Assembly (NCBI RefSeq): GCF_004770765.1
Contig: NZ_RQFK01000007.1
Span: forward strand, 124,001 to 188,000
Length of the DNA stretch: 64,000 nucleotides
Origin: Leptospira noumeaensis
Lineage (GTDB): Bacteria; Spirochaetota; Leptospiria; Leptospirales; Leptospiraceae
Direction: 5' to 3'
The notes beneath the pieces are model-generated. The model made no database searches. It saw only the letters and a program-made list of their open reading frames with translations, and was not told where the DNA came from. Each line of letters opens with the position of its first letter. The first letter of the stretch is position 1. Positions 8,733-16,995 of the stretch are shown here, in pieces. The position numbers and the translations under genes were made by a program.

Positions 8733-10550
8733 TTAAATCGCAAAAACAGTTTGGAATGTAACCATCGTTGCCGTTGGACTCAAATCATACCGATGGAGAG
8801 GATCTGGTTCATTCGGATTGTTCTTTTGGTTTCGGATCGCATCTCCAGCACGAATCACAGTGGCACCAAACCAAAACGAAACGTTTTCAAATGGAGTGAT
8901 GATATAAATAAAGTTAACCTCAGTTGCTACAAGTTTTCCTAACTTTGGTTTGTTTACGTTATAAGCATCTGTATTATAATAATCTTCCGTAGAAGCAGTT
9001 TCACCTGTCGCTTTGCTACCAGCGACGTAGTTATTATTATCATAATATCCATCTTGTAACTTAACTTTATAATACCAGTGTGGATTTAAAATAAAAGTTC
9101 CATAATTAGAAGTTTCGTATTTTAAGTGTAATGAATAATCTTTAATGTTTTGCCAAAAAACAAGTCCAGAGTTTCCGTTTCCTGCAAAAGGTAGGGAACC
9201 TCCTGCCATCCTTCTCGTTGCAAATAGGGGATTATAAGTTCCTACACTAGAATCATTCCGATTTGGATCTCCAGATGCTTGGACATATTGAACTCCAATA
9301 CGAAATTCTTTTACAGGAGTGTATCCAAGTTGTACGGCAACTAAATTGGCTTTGTATCTTACTGCTTCAGATAAAGGAGGTGGTTCTCCCGTTTTTTGAT
9401 TGGTTGAATAAGTTCCGTTTTGATTCAACCAATCGGGTGTAACTCGTTCCCCGGTAAAACCTGTTTGCCATGCAGCTTCAACCATCCAGTCGATTCCTGT
9501 GGTATCCGGTAATGCATTATTTTTGGTTCGATTTGTGAGGTGAAAACCTGAGGTGTTTAATTGATCATCACCACGATAACTTCTTGTTTCAGAAAGAGGC
9601 GATGGTGCCGTTGCTTTTTTTTGTTGTTTAAACAAACTGTAATTGTATAAGTCAAGACCTAACCAATCGGCTACCTTCCAGTTATAATGAGCTCCGCCAT
9701 AATAGGAATCGCCAATTCCACCTAACTTAGTTGAGTTGTTTGAAACAATACTATTGGAGTTGTTCTCTGCTCCAATCACAGATCCAAATAAATCCAATGT
9801 ATGATTACTGATTTTTCCAGTGAACCGAAGTGCATCAAATGAGTTTCCATTCAAACTATCATTTCTTGCTCCGAGAATACGTCCGTCTCCAAACTCTAAA
9901 ATTTGTCTCCCTGTCCGTAATCGGAAATTTTGATTTGCTGTTTTTAAATCTAAAAAAGCTTCTCTTAGGCCAGTAAAATTGTTCAATGCAACATCTTTTT
10001 GTTTGGTGGTGTCAATGGTAGTTCCGGCATTTGCAATGGCACCATACTTCTGGTCAGCAGTTCCATTTGATACTACTTCCCCTCCCCATAGGCGCACATC
10101 TTGTAGTGTGATTTTGAATAAAACATTCTCATTGATATCTCCTAATAGATAAAACTGAGTTTGAGTTAATGTGCTGTTTCTATTGTCCGCAGTAGATTTA
10201 TCAAAATCAGTATTATTGAGTGAATCTACCTTAGGACGAATTCCAAATCCAACGCGAAACTTATCAGCAAACCAAAGTCCTTTATTCTCTTGGATCGACT
10301 TTCTTTGTTTGCTGGTTACCTGCAAAGTTCGTAGATATTCTCCTGAAAGATTTCCAATTTGCTGACTGACATACCCTTCTTTTTTTTCCTCTTTGGCTTG
10401 TGGAGGAAGGGGAGGGGGTTCTAGAGCGGCATCCACTTTGGGATTTGTCGCCTGCTCTGTTTGGCCATAAATTGCAGTTCCTGAACCTACGAAGGTAAGG
10501 AAAAGAACGAGAGAAAGAAAGGGTTTAGATTTGGATATTCGCTTGCTCAT
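8733..10550 (-). CDS. Outer-membrane beta-barrel porin, alginate-export family
   Basis: A 605-residue protein with a basic N-terminus, a hydrophobic signal peptide (about residues 10-30) and a cleavage region near IYGQTEQ. A short proline-rich linker (EPPPLPPQ) follows, then about 500 residues of alternating amphipathic strands rich in Tyr, Trp, Asn and Gly. It ends in a terminal Phe-containing strand (TFQTVFAI), as expected for a BAM substrate. The pattern (FRLRTGRQILEFGDGRILGARND) matches the alginate-export (Alginate_exp) porin family, common in Leptospira. Actual alginate transport is not implied. The gene stands alone. Confidence 0.75.
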   Translation of the reverse strand: MSKRISKSKPFLSLVLFLTFVGSGTAIYGQTEQATNPKVDAALEPPPLPPQAKEEKKEGYVSQQIGNLSGEYLRTLQVTSKQRKSIQENKGLWFADKFRVGFGIRPKVDSLNNTDFDKSTADNRNSTLTQTQFYLLGDINENVLFKITLQDVRLWGGEVVSNGTADQKYGAIANAGTTIDTTKQKDVALNNFTGLREAFLDLKTANQNFRLRTGRQILEFGDGRILGARNDSLNGNSFDALRFTGKISNHTLDLFGSVIGAENNSNSIVSNNSTKLGGIGDSYYGGAHYNWKVADWLGLDLYNYSLFKQQKKATAPSPLSETRSYRGDDQLNTSGFHLTNRTKNNALPDTTGIDWMVEAAWQTGFTGERVTPDWLNQNGTYSTNQKTGEPPPLSEAVRYKANLVAVQLGYTPVKEFRIGVQYVQASGDPNRNDSSVGTYNPLFATRRMAGGSLPFAGNGNSGLVFWQNIKDYSLHLKYETSNYGTFILNPHWYYKVKLQDGYYDNNNYVAGSKATGETASTEDYYNTDAYNVNKPKLGKLVATEVNFIYIITPFENVSFWFGATVIRAGDAIRNQKNNPNEPDPLHRYDLSPTATMVTFQTVFAI

Positions 10551-11078
10551 AATTGAGGATAGTAACTAATCCAATTCCATTATTGTAAACATAAAATCAT
10601 TATATTAGATATATTATCCGTAAAATTGGAAAATTTGCTGTGATATTAATCTCTATCACTTCTTTTTCCAGTATTTCCTCGCGTCATTGACTAGAAAATT
10701 CGGGAAAATGGCTGCTTTGCCTAAGATTCTATTGGGATGGGAGGATAGGATTTTCCATTCTGATGAGAATTCCGTATCGGGATTTTGTTTTTGTCTCTTG
10801 GATCAAACGCCACTCGTTGTGATTATGAGAAAGTTTGAATGTGAATTAAGAAATTGTTAATTTAGAGATTCGTTCAGATCCAGTTCCGCGCGAGTGGGAA
10901 GAGTAATGGTGTCAGGGGGAGGTCATAGTGTGGGACTGATGATGCGGAAAGAAAGGTAACTAGGTGTAAAAGGTAAGTCGCTTACTTAGTAAAGTCACTT
11001 ACCTTTTACACGGACTTCCAAAGGTAAGCCAGTCACCAAAGTAACTAACTTACCAAGTCGAGCGGTTAGTTTTATCGA
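10551..11078. other. 528-base intergenic region with palindromic repeats
   Basis: This gap lies upstream of the porin gene and downstream of the lyase gene, both on the minus strand. The porin-proximal part is AT-rich and would hold its promoter. The middle has an ATG-started 50-codon frame at 10708-10860 with no recognisable product and only a close GGGAAA upstream; I do not call it a gene. The lyase-proximal part (10964-11055) carries the GTAAGT/ACTTAC palindromic repeats. Confidence 0.6.
10964..11011. repeat. Palindromic repeat, copy 1 (GTAAGT/ACTTAC family)
   Basis: Arms GTGTAAAAGGTAAGT (10964-10978) and ACTTACCTTTTACAC (10997-11011) pair perfectly over 15 bp around an 18-base loop, which itself contains GTAAG/CTTAC units. 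A second, weaker GGTAAG...CTTACC pair follows at about 11022-11054. The arm sequence recurs at 16902-16926 and 29011-29032. Confidence 0.75.
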
Positions 11079-12071
11079 CTACTTAGAGAAGAATCTTTTT
11101 TCTACTTCTTCTGGAAGTTTTTGTCCTGTGAGTTTCGCTTTTTGGACTAGTTCCCAGAAATAACGATAAGTCGCACGGTCATGTAAATCCCCGTCATGTT
11201 GGATTGGTCCCCATTCCGCGTCTTGAGCTTTGATGAGAATTTCACAAGCAGTGAGAGTTTCAGCAAAGTTAGGAGCCATTGCATCCAAAATCGATTGGAT
11301 TTGTGCAGGATAAATGGACCACATACGTAAGAAACCGAATTCATCATGTGCACGTTTCGCATCTGCGTATGTTTGGTAGATATTTTTAAGATCTAGGGTT
11401 ACGTTATGAGCCGGAATCACACCATTCATAAGGGCAGCTGCCACTAGGTTTGCTTTTCCACGGCGAAGGAGTTCGTGGTCAAATTGACCAGGAGACTTCA
11501 TACAAGATGCTGGAATTGCACCGTGGTGTCCGGAAATAAAGTCCATTAGACCAAAATCCAAAACTTGTAACCAAGGAAGAGCCGCAATTTCAAATACTTC
11601 ATTCAATGCACCGTGAGTTTCAATCAAAACGTGGATTGGAATTTCGCGTTTGATCCCTGCTTTTTTACAAGCATCTTGGATGTAAGTGATTTGTTCTTTT
11701 ACCTGACTTGCTTTTGTCGGTTTTGGAATGGTGATATAAGCAATTACATTTCCTGCACCTGGAACAATGATATCAACATCACCGCGCCAATGTTCGTTAG
11801 TATAATCATGAATACGAACACCACTCATTTTGTGTTTGTTGAGTTCAGAATTTTGAATGCGAACAATCATTTCTGCGTGTTCTTTTTCTTTCCCAGTTTG
11901 GGCACCGTCTTCGCAGTCCATCGTGATATCGAAAAGTCCACCGAGTTTATTTTGTAACTCGAGAGCTTTCGTGATGAGTTTTTCAGATCCAGCGAAGTGT
12001 TCACAAGCAGGGATGATAGGGAAAGGTTTTTCTCCTGCAAAGAGTGCGGATTGCGGGTGAGTCAGTGCCAT
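11079..12071 (-). CDS. HpcH/HpaI (CitE-like) CoA-ester lyase/aldolase
   Basis: A 330-residue cytoplasmic enzyme of the CitE/HpcH-HpaI TIM-barrel superfamily. Visible marks are DITMDCEDGA (the acidic metal-binding DxED region, about residues 48-57), GVRIHD, an IPKP strand, and IHVLIETHGALN (metal-binding Glu). The family cleaves or forms C-C bonds next to CoA thioesters, for example malyl-CoA, citramalyl-CoA or citryl-CoA, using Mg2+. No citD/citF genes are nearby, so a citrate lyase complex is unlikely. A malyl-CoA or citramalyl-CoA lyase role is possible but unproven. The gene is monocistronic, with the palindromic repeat downstream. Confidence 0.8.
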   Translation of the reverse strand: MALTHPQSALFAGEKPFPIIPACEHFAGSEKLITKALELQNKLGGLFDITMDCEDGAQTGKEKEHAEMIVRIQNSELNKHKMSGVRIHDYTNEHWRGDVDIIVPGAGNVIAYITIPKPTKASQVKEQITYIQDACKKAGIKREIPIHVLIETHGALNEVFEIAALPWLQVLDFGLMDFISGHHGAIPASCMKSPGQFDHELLRRGKANLVAAALMNGVIPAHNVTLDLKNIYQTYADAKRAHDEFGFLRMWSIYPAQIQSILDAMAPNFAETLTACEILIKAQDAEWGPIQHDGDLHDRATYRYFWELVQKAKLTGQKLPEEVEKRFFSK

Positions 12072-12232
12072 TTAGTATACCTTTTTCGGAATTTTTTACC
12101 AAGTTTTGCGAATTTTACCTATCGTCCAGGAATTAATACCAAATCCGGATAGAGGTTCTCCTCTTCGAAATCACAAAAGGAAAGCCAGTTACTTTTTACA
12201 GCTGGTTCCCATAGAAACTTAGATGATTTATT

Positions 12233-12787
12233 TTGGATTTTGGGGGGCGAACCCCTCGTCCCTCGGGGCCGGGCAAGCCCGGGCTCCGCCTTCGGCTCCG
12301 GTCGAAAATTCGACTTCCCCTTCCTGTCCCTTTCGCGATACTGACTATCGATTTGGATCCGAATGATATTTACACTCCCCCCGGTGGACCACCTCCCCCT
12401 AGCCCGAACGTTAAATTTCTTTTTGAAAAATGGGGTGAGGTAGCAATTCGCAAACTTGTTTCTGATTTTTATGATCTGGTGGCGAGTTCGGAAATCAAAT
12501 GGATGTTTAAAGGGGATTGGAATCTCGCAAAAGAGAAACAGGCAGATTTTTTAATCCAGGTGTTAGGTGGCCCTAGCTTGTACGTTGAAAAATGGGGCCC
12601 CGCTCGGATGCGAATGCGGCATTTTGTGTTCCCTATTTCTGAAAAGGAAAGGGCGGTTTGGTTTCGCTGTTATGATGAAGCCTTACAAAAGTTTGATTTT
12701 GATCATGATGATAAAATTGACTTTTTATATTTTTTAGACGGATTTAGCGGATGGATGATCAACCGTAAAGATTCTGTTATGGAATGA
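12233..12787 (+). CDS. Truncated haemoglobin (group 2-like), 5' end uncertain
   Basis: The globin part runs from about residue 58 (VKFLFEKWGE) to the end. EKWGPARMRMRHFVFPI matches the group 2 truncated-globin E-F/F-helix region with the proximal His, and YDEALQKF and FLYFLDGFSGW form the later helices. Such proteins bind O2 or NO. The first 40 residues are encoded by a GC-rich palindromic island and look non-globin (Pro/Arg/Gly-rich). The only early in-frame start is a TTG at 12233. An ATG at 12223 is out of frame and soon stops; a TTG at 12353 lies closer to the globin domain. The native start may have been displaced by the island. Confidence 0.65.
   Translation: MDFGGRTPRPSGPGKPGLRLRLRSKIRLPLPVPFAILTIDLDPNDIYTPPGGPPPPSPNVKFLFEKWGEVAIRKLVSDFYDLVASSEIKWMFKGDWNLAKEKQADFLIQVLGGPSLYVEKWGPARMRMRHFVFPISEKERAVWFRCYDEALQKFDFDHDDKIDFLYFLDGFSGWMINRKDSVME
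12239..12316. repeat. GC-rich multi-hairpin island
   Basis: About 75 bases far richer in G+C than the surroundings, built of consecutive small palindromes: CCCTCGGGG, CCGGGCAAGCCCGG (12269-12282), GCCTTCGGC (12288-12296) and GTCGAAAATTCGAC (12301-12314). It looks like a REP/MITE-type mobile palindrome unit. It occupies the 5' end of the globin frame. Confidence 0.6.
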
Positions 12788-12920
12788 TTGTTTCGCAAAA
12801 GTAATTTGAATCAGAATCAAGTGTTATGATTAGATCTATCATAATCAATTCTTTAAATATTACGTGTCTGAATTAATATAACGCTTGGTATATGATATAG
12901 ATACTCGACTCGCGGGTTTT

Positions 12921-13136
12921 ATGATTCAAAAATTTTTTATTTCTGTTCTATGTTTTTCTTTATTTTCTTGTTCATGGGATCAAATAGAAAAATCGGTTAA
13001 GTCTGGAGATGGAGATGGGAACTTAACGAAGTCAAAATTAACTTTTTGGAAACCAGTCGGAAATCCAGAGCCAATCGAGTCTATTTCCTTTGAGCCAGAT
13101 GATCATAGGTTAACCGAAGATTCACAAAATAAATGA
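12921..13136 (+). CDS. Small lipoprotein, probably the N-terminal half of an interrupted gene
   Basis: 71 residues from the ATG at 12921 (an earlier in-frame start at 12885 would put extra residues before the signal peptide). The signal peptide FFISVLCFSLFSC has a lipobox with Cys as the lipidation site. The rest is polar, with no known domain, and ends at TGA 13134-13136. The same frame then stays open to 13385, giving an OmpA-like tail, so this looks like the front part of one lipoprotein of about 154 residues. It could still be made as a short lipoprotein on its own. Confidence 0.5.
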   Translation: MIQKFFISVLCFSLFSCSWDQIEKSVKSGDGDGNLTKSKLTFWKPVGNPEPIESISFEPDDHRLTEDSQNK

Positions 13137-13385
13137 TCCGCACTAAGCCAAAAAATTTTAAAATCAGAAGAAAAAGTGCAAATTGTATTGTTCGGTAAAG
13201 TGAACACAACGGGAGATATAGGTTTTCAAGTTCGACTTCTAAAGCGGAGATACGACGAAATCAAATCTCTTTTAGCAAAAGAGTCAATTGACGATCATTC
13301 CGTTCTGCCTATCATCGGAGATCGAGACCAAAGCGGCGAAACAAAAGCAAATGCAATGATCCAAGTTTATCTGATCAAAAATTAA
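13137..13385 (+). pseudogene. OmpA-like C-terminal fragment, in frame after TGA
   Basis: About 82 codons in the same frame as the preceding lipoprotein, directly after its TGA. The sequence resembles a divergent OmpA-type peptidoglycan-binding fold: VQIVLFGKVNTTGD in place of the GHTD strand, RLLKRRYDEIKSLLAKESI in place of the LSxxRAxxV helix, then a loop and a final strand KANAMIQVYLIKN. A GTG at 13176 could start a short product but has no clear ribosome binding site. The best reading is a nonsense-interrupted gene. A sequencing error is the alternative. Confidence 0.5.
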
Positions 13386-13442
13386 CGGAAAACAAAACCT
13401 CCAATCTATTTTATCAAATGGTTTTGATTGTGGCTCTACGTT

Positions 13443-14375
13443 TTAACTATGGTTTTCTAGTAATTTGATTATGATTGCTTTTTGAGCATCTAAGCGATTT
13501 TCAGCCTGTGTGAAAATAATCGAACGTTCACTTTGTACCATATCTCTAGTAATTTCATAACCTGCATGGATGGGCATATCGTGCATTACTTTTGCTTTCG
13601 TGTTTTTTAAAAGTTCTGCATTTACCTGGTATGGCATCATCAACTGAATTCTTTCTTCTTTTTCTTTTTGAAATTTTGGATCGTTGAAGAATTCCATATC
13701 TACCCAGGTATCTGTGTAAACATAGTCTGCATTGGATACAGCCTTTTTGACATCCGTCTCCCAGGAGATAGTTGCTTTTTTCTTTGCTCTATCAATGGAT
13801 GCTTTAACGATTGATTCATCCGAAGCAATAGGTGTTACTAGTGTTAGGTGAATTCCAAGAGCAGCTGTTATTTCAATTAAAGAGTTCGCAACATTATTAT
13901 GAACACCAATATAACATAAGTTTTTCTTTTGCCAGTCATTAGGTGAGTCCATAACAATAGTAAGTATATCAGCAAGTGATTGGCAGGGGTGAAATAAATT
14001 ACAACATCCATTGATTACAGGAACTGTTGATCCTGATTTTAAAACGAGTAGGTCTTCGTGTTTTTTGAGTCGAGCCATGATGACGGCCACGTTGCTGGAT
14101 AAATATTTGCCTTCAAAATCAATATCAGATAAAAGAAAATTGGATGCCATCCAATCCAAAAATATGGCATGTCCTCCAAGTTCAGTCATCCCAGCTTCAA
14201 AGGAAACCCGAGTTCTTGTAGATGTTTTTTGGAATAACATGGCAAGGGAACGACCGGCCATATGTCCGGAAAAATAAACTCGATTTTTCTTTACATAAAC
14301 GGCAAATTCAAGAAGTTCTTGGATCTCTCCATCACTCCAATCTTGCCAAGATATCAAATGTTTAACCTGGGACAT
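13443..14375 (-). CDS. argF: Ornithine-carbamoyltransferase-family enzyme with variant substrate motifs
   Basis: About 310 residues from the ATG at 14375, which has AGGGA six bases ahead; an in-frame start at 14411 is also possible. The carbamoyl-phosphate motif STRTR (in QKTSTRTRVSFEAGM) and HPCQ are intact, and the C-terminal AENRLDAQKA helix is typical. These mark the aspartate/ornithine carbamoyltransferase family, which makes citrulline from ornithine in arginine synthesis. Two ornithine-side motifs differ from standard OTCase: the SMG loop reads DTWVDME and the HCLP motif reads HDMP, so the usual cysteine is absent. It may be a divergent ArgF or use a related amine. The symbol is given on family grounds only. 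Confidence 0.75.
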   Translation of the reverse strand: MSQVKHLISWQDWSDGEIQELLEFAVYVKKNRVYFSGHMAGRSLAMLFQKTSTRTRVSFEAGMTELGGHAIFLDWMASNFLLSDIDFEGKYLSSNVAVIMARLKKHEDLLVLKSGSTVPVINGCCNLFHPCQSLADILTIVMDSPNDWQKKNLCYIGVHNNVANSLIEITAALGIHLTLVTPIASDESIVKASIDRAKKKATISWETDVKKAVSNADYVYTDTWVDMEFFNDPKFQKEKEERIQLMMPYQVNAELLKNTKAKVMHDMPIHAGYEITRDMVQSERSIIFTQAENRLDAQKAIIIKLLENHS

Positions 14376-14462
14376 AGCTTCCCTACCAATATCGGCTTGG
14401 TTAAGAACCAAATCGAGGGATTCTAGTGAGAAACAGAGTCCGAATCCCGATTTTTTTAGTGT

Positions 14463-14810
14463 CTAGGCTGCCGATTCTGCAATGGATCTTGCGATGATAA
14501 AATTTGGTAAAATCAATTCTTCCAAAAACTTGATCCCGAAATGCCTGCCTTGGTCAGTTTCTTTGATCCATGCAATTTTGCCTTTGAAGGAAATTCTTGA
14601 CCGAGTTAAATCACTTTCGATGACTCCGGTAACAAAATCACGGTCATCGAGACGGACTTCTTGGTCTAGATTCCCACTCACACCCAGTTCCGAAATATTA
14701 CCAATTCTTGCGATCAGGAACTCGGGGTTTTCATTGATTGAAAAAAGTTTCAAAACTAAATCGTCCCAATCCAATGATTCAATGCGATCCGTTCTTCTTG
14801 TGTTCAACAT
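14463..14810 (-). CDS. PilZ-domain protein
   Basis: A 115-residue single-domain protein. RRTDR near the N-terminus and NISELGVSG around residues 43-51 correspond to the RxxxR and [D/N]xSxxG c-di-GMP-binding motifs of PilZ. A short beta-barrel pattern follows (KGKIAWIKE, HFGIKFLE). It is a probable cyclic-di-GMP effector. It lies just upstream of the carbamoyltransferase gene on the same strand, 87 bases from that gene's start, with no functional link evident. Confidence 0.85.
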   Translation of the reverse strand: MLNTRRTDRIESLDWDDLVLKLFSINENPEFLIARIGNISELGVSGNLDQEVRLDDRDFVTGVIESDLTRSRISFKGKIAWIKETDQGRHFGIKFLEELILPNFIIARSIAESAA

Positions 14811-14978
14811 AGACAGCTCCTAAAATTCTAAAGGAACTATAAGCATAAATCGTGCCAAAATCGAAAGTAGGTTACTTTTCCTAGTTTGTCACCCGCCTCA
14901 AACAGAGAAGACATTCATTTGCCTTAAATTGTTGGCCCAAAGACCGACCTAGACTTTTCTGTGGGTTAGAACCACTCA

Positions 14979-15034
14979 AATTGTATAGTTTGGATACAAT
15001 TAATATGATTCTAAGTTTAGACTCATTGTATAAT
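14979..15034 (+). promoter_or_regulatory. Candidate promoter with inverted repeat upstream of the peroxidase gene
   Basis: AATTGTAT (14979-14986) and ATACAATT (14994-15001) form a perfect 8-bp inverted repeat with a 7-base spacer. A TATAAT hexamer lies at 15029-15034, 57 bases before the start codon. The -35 region is poor, which fits a regulated promoter. The repeat could bind a peroxide or metal regulator (Fur/PerR type or other); this is inference. Confidence 0.4.
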
Positions 15035-15090
15035 ATTTCTAACTTGCCGATTCTGCGTAAAATCTGGGAATATCCGTCTAGAGGATCGAT

Positions 15091-16077
15091 ATGCTCAAAC
15101 AAATATTTACACCTTTTCTTCTTTCCCTTCTCTTCCTATCATTCGCAAATTGCGGGCCTTCTCAGGAAACCAAAGATTTGCAAGTGAAAGCAAAACAAAT
15201 CATTGGTGCGTTACCGGCAAAAATGCCTGGGTCTGAAAACGATACTGAAGAACTAATTTCCCTTGGGAAAAAACTATATTTTGAGAAGAAATTATCCCTA
15301 AACGAAACTCAATCTTGTAACTCTTGTCACAACATTGAGGGCAAGGCTGCCGGTGTGGATAACCTTTCCACTTCTCCAGGTGCCTTTGGAAAAAATGGAG
15401 ATAGAAATTCTCCTACGGTTCTAAATGCAGGATTTCATTTTGTTCAATTTTGGGATGGTCGAGCTGCAGATTTGAAAGCACAGGCGAAAGGGCCTATCTT
15501 GAACCCTGTAGAAATGGCAATGCCTTCCGAGAAAGAAGTTTTAAAGCGAATGAACGAAGATGCAGATTACCCAGGATTGTTTGCAAAAGCTTTCCCGAAT
15601 GAAAAAACTCCAGTGACTTACGAAAATTTGGCTGGGGCAATTGCTGCCTTTGAAAGAACTTTTGTGACATCTTCTCGATTTGATGATTTTATCAACGGTG
15701 ACCATAAAAGTATTTCCAAAGAAGAACAAGAAGGATTCAAAAGTTTTCTAGCAGCTGGTTGTACATCTTGTCATTCAGGCAATTTACTCGGTGGGAACTC
15801 TTATAGAAAGATTGGCCAAGTGAATGAATACAAAACGGCTGACCTTGGACTCTATAATGTAACCAAAAAAGTAGAAGATAAGTTTTTCTTTAAGGTGCCT
15901 AGCCTTCGAAACATCGCTCTCACTGGCCCATACTTTCATGATGGTGCGGTTCAAACTTTGGAGGAAGCCGTAAAAAAGATGGCTTTCCACCAACTTGGTT
16001 TGGATCTTTCTGATGAAGAGACCAAAAAAATAGTCCTCTTTCTCGGCACTTTATCTGATAAAAGTCGAGTGGATTAA
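15091..16077 (+). CDS. Di-haem cytochrome c peroxidase lipoprotein
   Basis: 328 residues. The signal peptide ends in LSFANC, so Cys21 is a probable lipidation site. Two c-type haem sites are present: CNSCH at residues 76-80 and CTSCH at 224-228. Between and after them are the bacterial CCP/MauG features (RNSPTVLNAGFH, FWDGRA, NPVEMAMP, and FKVPSLRNIALTGPYFHDGAV). The family reduces H2O2 to water in the periplasm with electrons from a c-type cytochrome. A lipid-anchored form suits an organism with a large lipoprotein set. The gene is convergent with tetR and has a candidate regulated promoter upstream. Confidence 0.93.
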   Translation: MLKQIFTPFLLSLLFLSFANCGPSQETKDLQVKAKQIIGALPAKMPGSENDTEELISLGKKLYFEKKLSLNETQSCNSCHNIEGKAAGVDNLSTSPGAFGKNGDRNSPTVLNAGFHFVQFWDGRAADLKAQAKGPILNPVEMAMPSEKEVLKRMNEDADYPGLFAKAFPNEKTPVTYENLAGAIAAFERTFVTSSRFDDFINGDHKSISKEEQEGFKSFLAAGCTSCHSGNLLGGNSYRKIGQVNEYKTADLGLYNVTKKVEDKFFFKVPSLRNIALTGPYFHDGAVQTLEEAVKKMAFHQLGLDLSDEETKKIVLFLGTLSDKSRVD

Positions 16078-16082
16078 TGACT

Positions 16083-16106
16083 CAATTAATGAATTTTCAT
16101 TAATTG
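16083..16106. terminator. AT-rich palindrome between convergent genes
   Basis: CAATTAATGAA and TTCATTAATTG (11 bp, perfect) with a 2-base centre, overlapping the 3' end of tetR. The stem has little G+C and no clear T tract, so it is a weak terminator candidate. Confidence 0.35.
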
Positions 16107-16736
16107 TGAATAACCTTGGATTCCCGATATCATTTCGAGGGATCCAAGTAACCATTTTTCTAAAGCACGGTGTCTGAGAGCGATCGGTATTGGTTTTAGA
16201 TACTCCTTAAAAGCCTTCGAACCTAATATCCGCAGTACAGAGACCATTTGGCCTGCTACCACTCTAAGAATAGGATTAAATTCAATGGTTCCCCTTTCTA
16301 ATTGCAGGGCGTCTGCTAATCTCAGTTCGTAGTGCTCCCAAAGCAATAAATACCTTTGTTCTAATTCTGGGCTGTCCATCCAAGGATGGAAACCGGGAAG
16401 CGAATCCACTAATTCCTCTGGATCGATCGATTGGATCAAATTCCAAAGGAAGTGTTTGAAGGCTTCGAAAATTGAATCTTCTTCCTTCCGTCCCAGTAGG
16501 CATTGGATCAACTCATTACAAAATAGTATTTCGTCTTGGAATGCTAGGTCTTCCTTCGATCGAAAGTAGGTAAATAGTGTTTTCACAGAGATATCGGCGT
16601 AATCAGCAATTTCGGAAACGGTAACTGCTGTGTATCCTTTTTCCCGAAATAACTGTTTTGCAGCTTGTAAAACAGAGTTCTGAATCGCTTGTTTCTTACG
16701 TTCTCGTAACGGCATTCTCATGATCATCGTTTCCAT
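16086..16736 (-). CDS. TetR/AcrR-family regulator
   Basis: 216 residues. The N-terminal TetR helix-turn-helix spans about residues 12-60 (QAAKQLFREKGYTAVTVSEIADYADISVKTLFTYF is the full element; its recognition helix is ADISVKTLFTYF). The C-terminal ligand domain is helical and matches no named subtype that I can recognise. Four ATGs lie in the first eight codons; the first, at 16736, follows GGAAAGG at good spacing and is chosen. It stands alone; its target may be itself or another locus. Confidence 0.88.
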   Translation of the reverse strand: METMIMRMPLRERKKQAIQNSVLQAAKQLFREKGYTAVTVSEIADYADISVKTLFTYFRSKEDLAFQDEILFCNELIQCLLGRKEEDSIFEAFKHFLWNLIQSIDPEELVDSLPGFHPWMDSPELEQRYLLLWEHYELRLADALQLERGTIEFNPILRVVAGQMVSVLRILGSKAFKEYLKPIPIALRHRALEKWLLGSLEMISGIQGYSQLMKIH

Positions 16737-16820
16737 AGAGGTTTACCTTTCCTTTTTTGGTTCCTTGGTGCATAGTTTTTGTGAGAAATTCGAAATCCTT
16801 TAAATAAGGCTGCTAATTTA

Positions 16821-16926
16821 GGTAAGTGAGTTTATTTATACAGTTAGTTACTAAATAAAGTCACTATATAAATATAGTAAGTTACTTTAGAAAGTGACTG
16901 TAAAAAGTAAGTCACTTACCTTTTTT
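16821..16926. repeat. Long imperfect palindrome upstream of pyrE, copy 2 of the GTAAGT/ACTTAC family
   Basis: GGTAAGTGA (16821-16829) and TCACTTACC (16912-16920) bracket about 80 bases that are themselves full of AGTNACT and ATATAGT/ACTATAT inverted pairs. The right end, AAAAAGTAAGT-C-ACTTACCTTTT (about 16902-16924), repeats the 29-kb copy almost exactly, including the same A/C mismatch in the stem. Confidence 0.65.
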
Positions 16927-16995
16927 AGTCACTTATTTAATCACAACAAGATAAAAATATACTTTCCTGAGTGGAATTGGAAAAATAATTGGAAT

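Noticed and set aside
10708..10860. 50-codon ATG frame in the gap upstream of the porin gene
   Set aside because: No homology that I recognise, no convincing ribosome binding site, and cysteine-rich random-looking composition.
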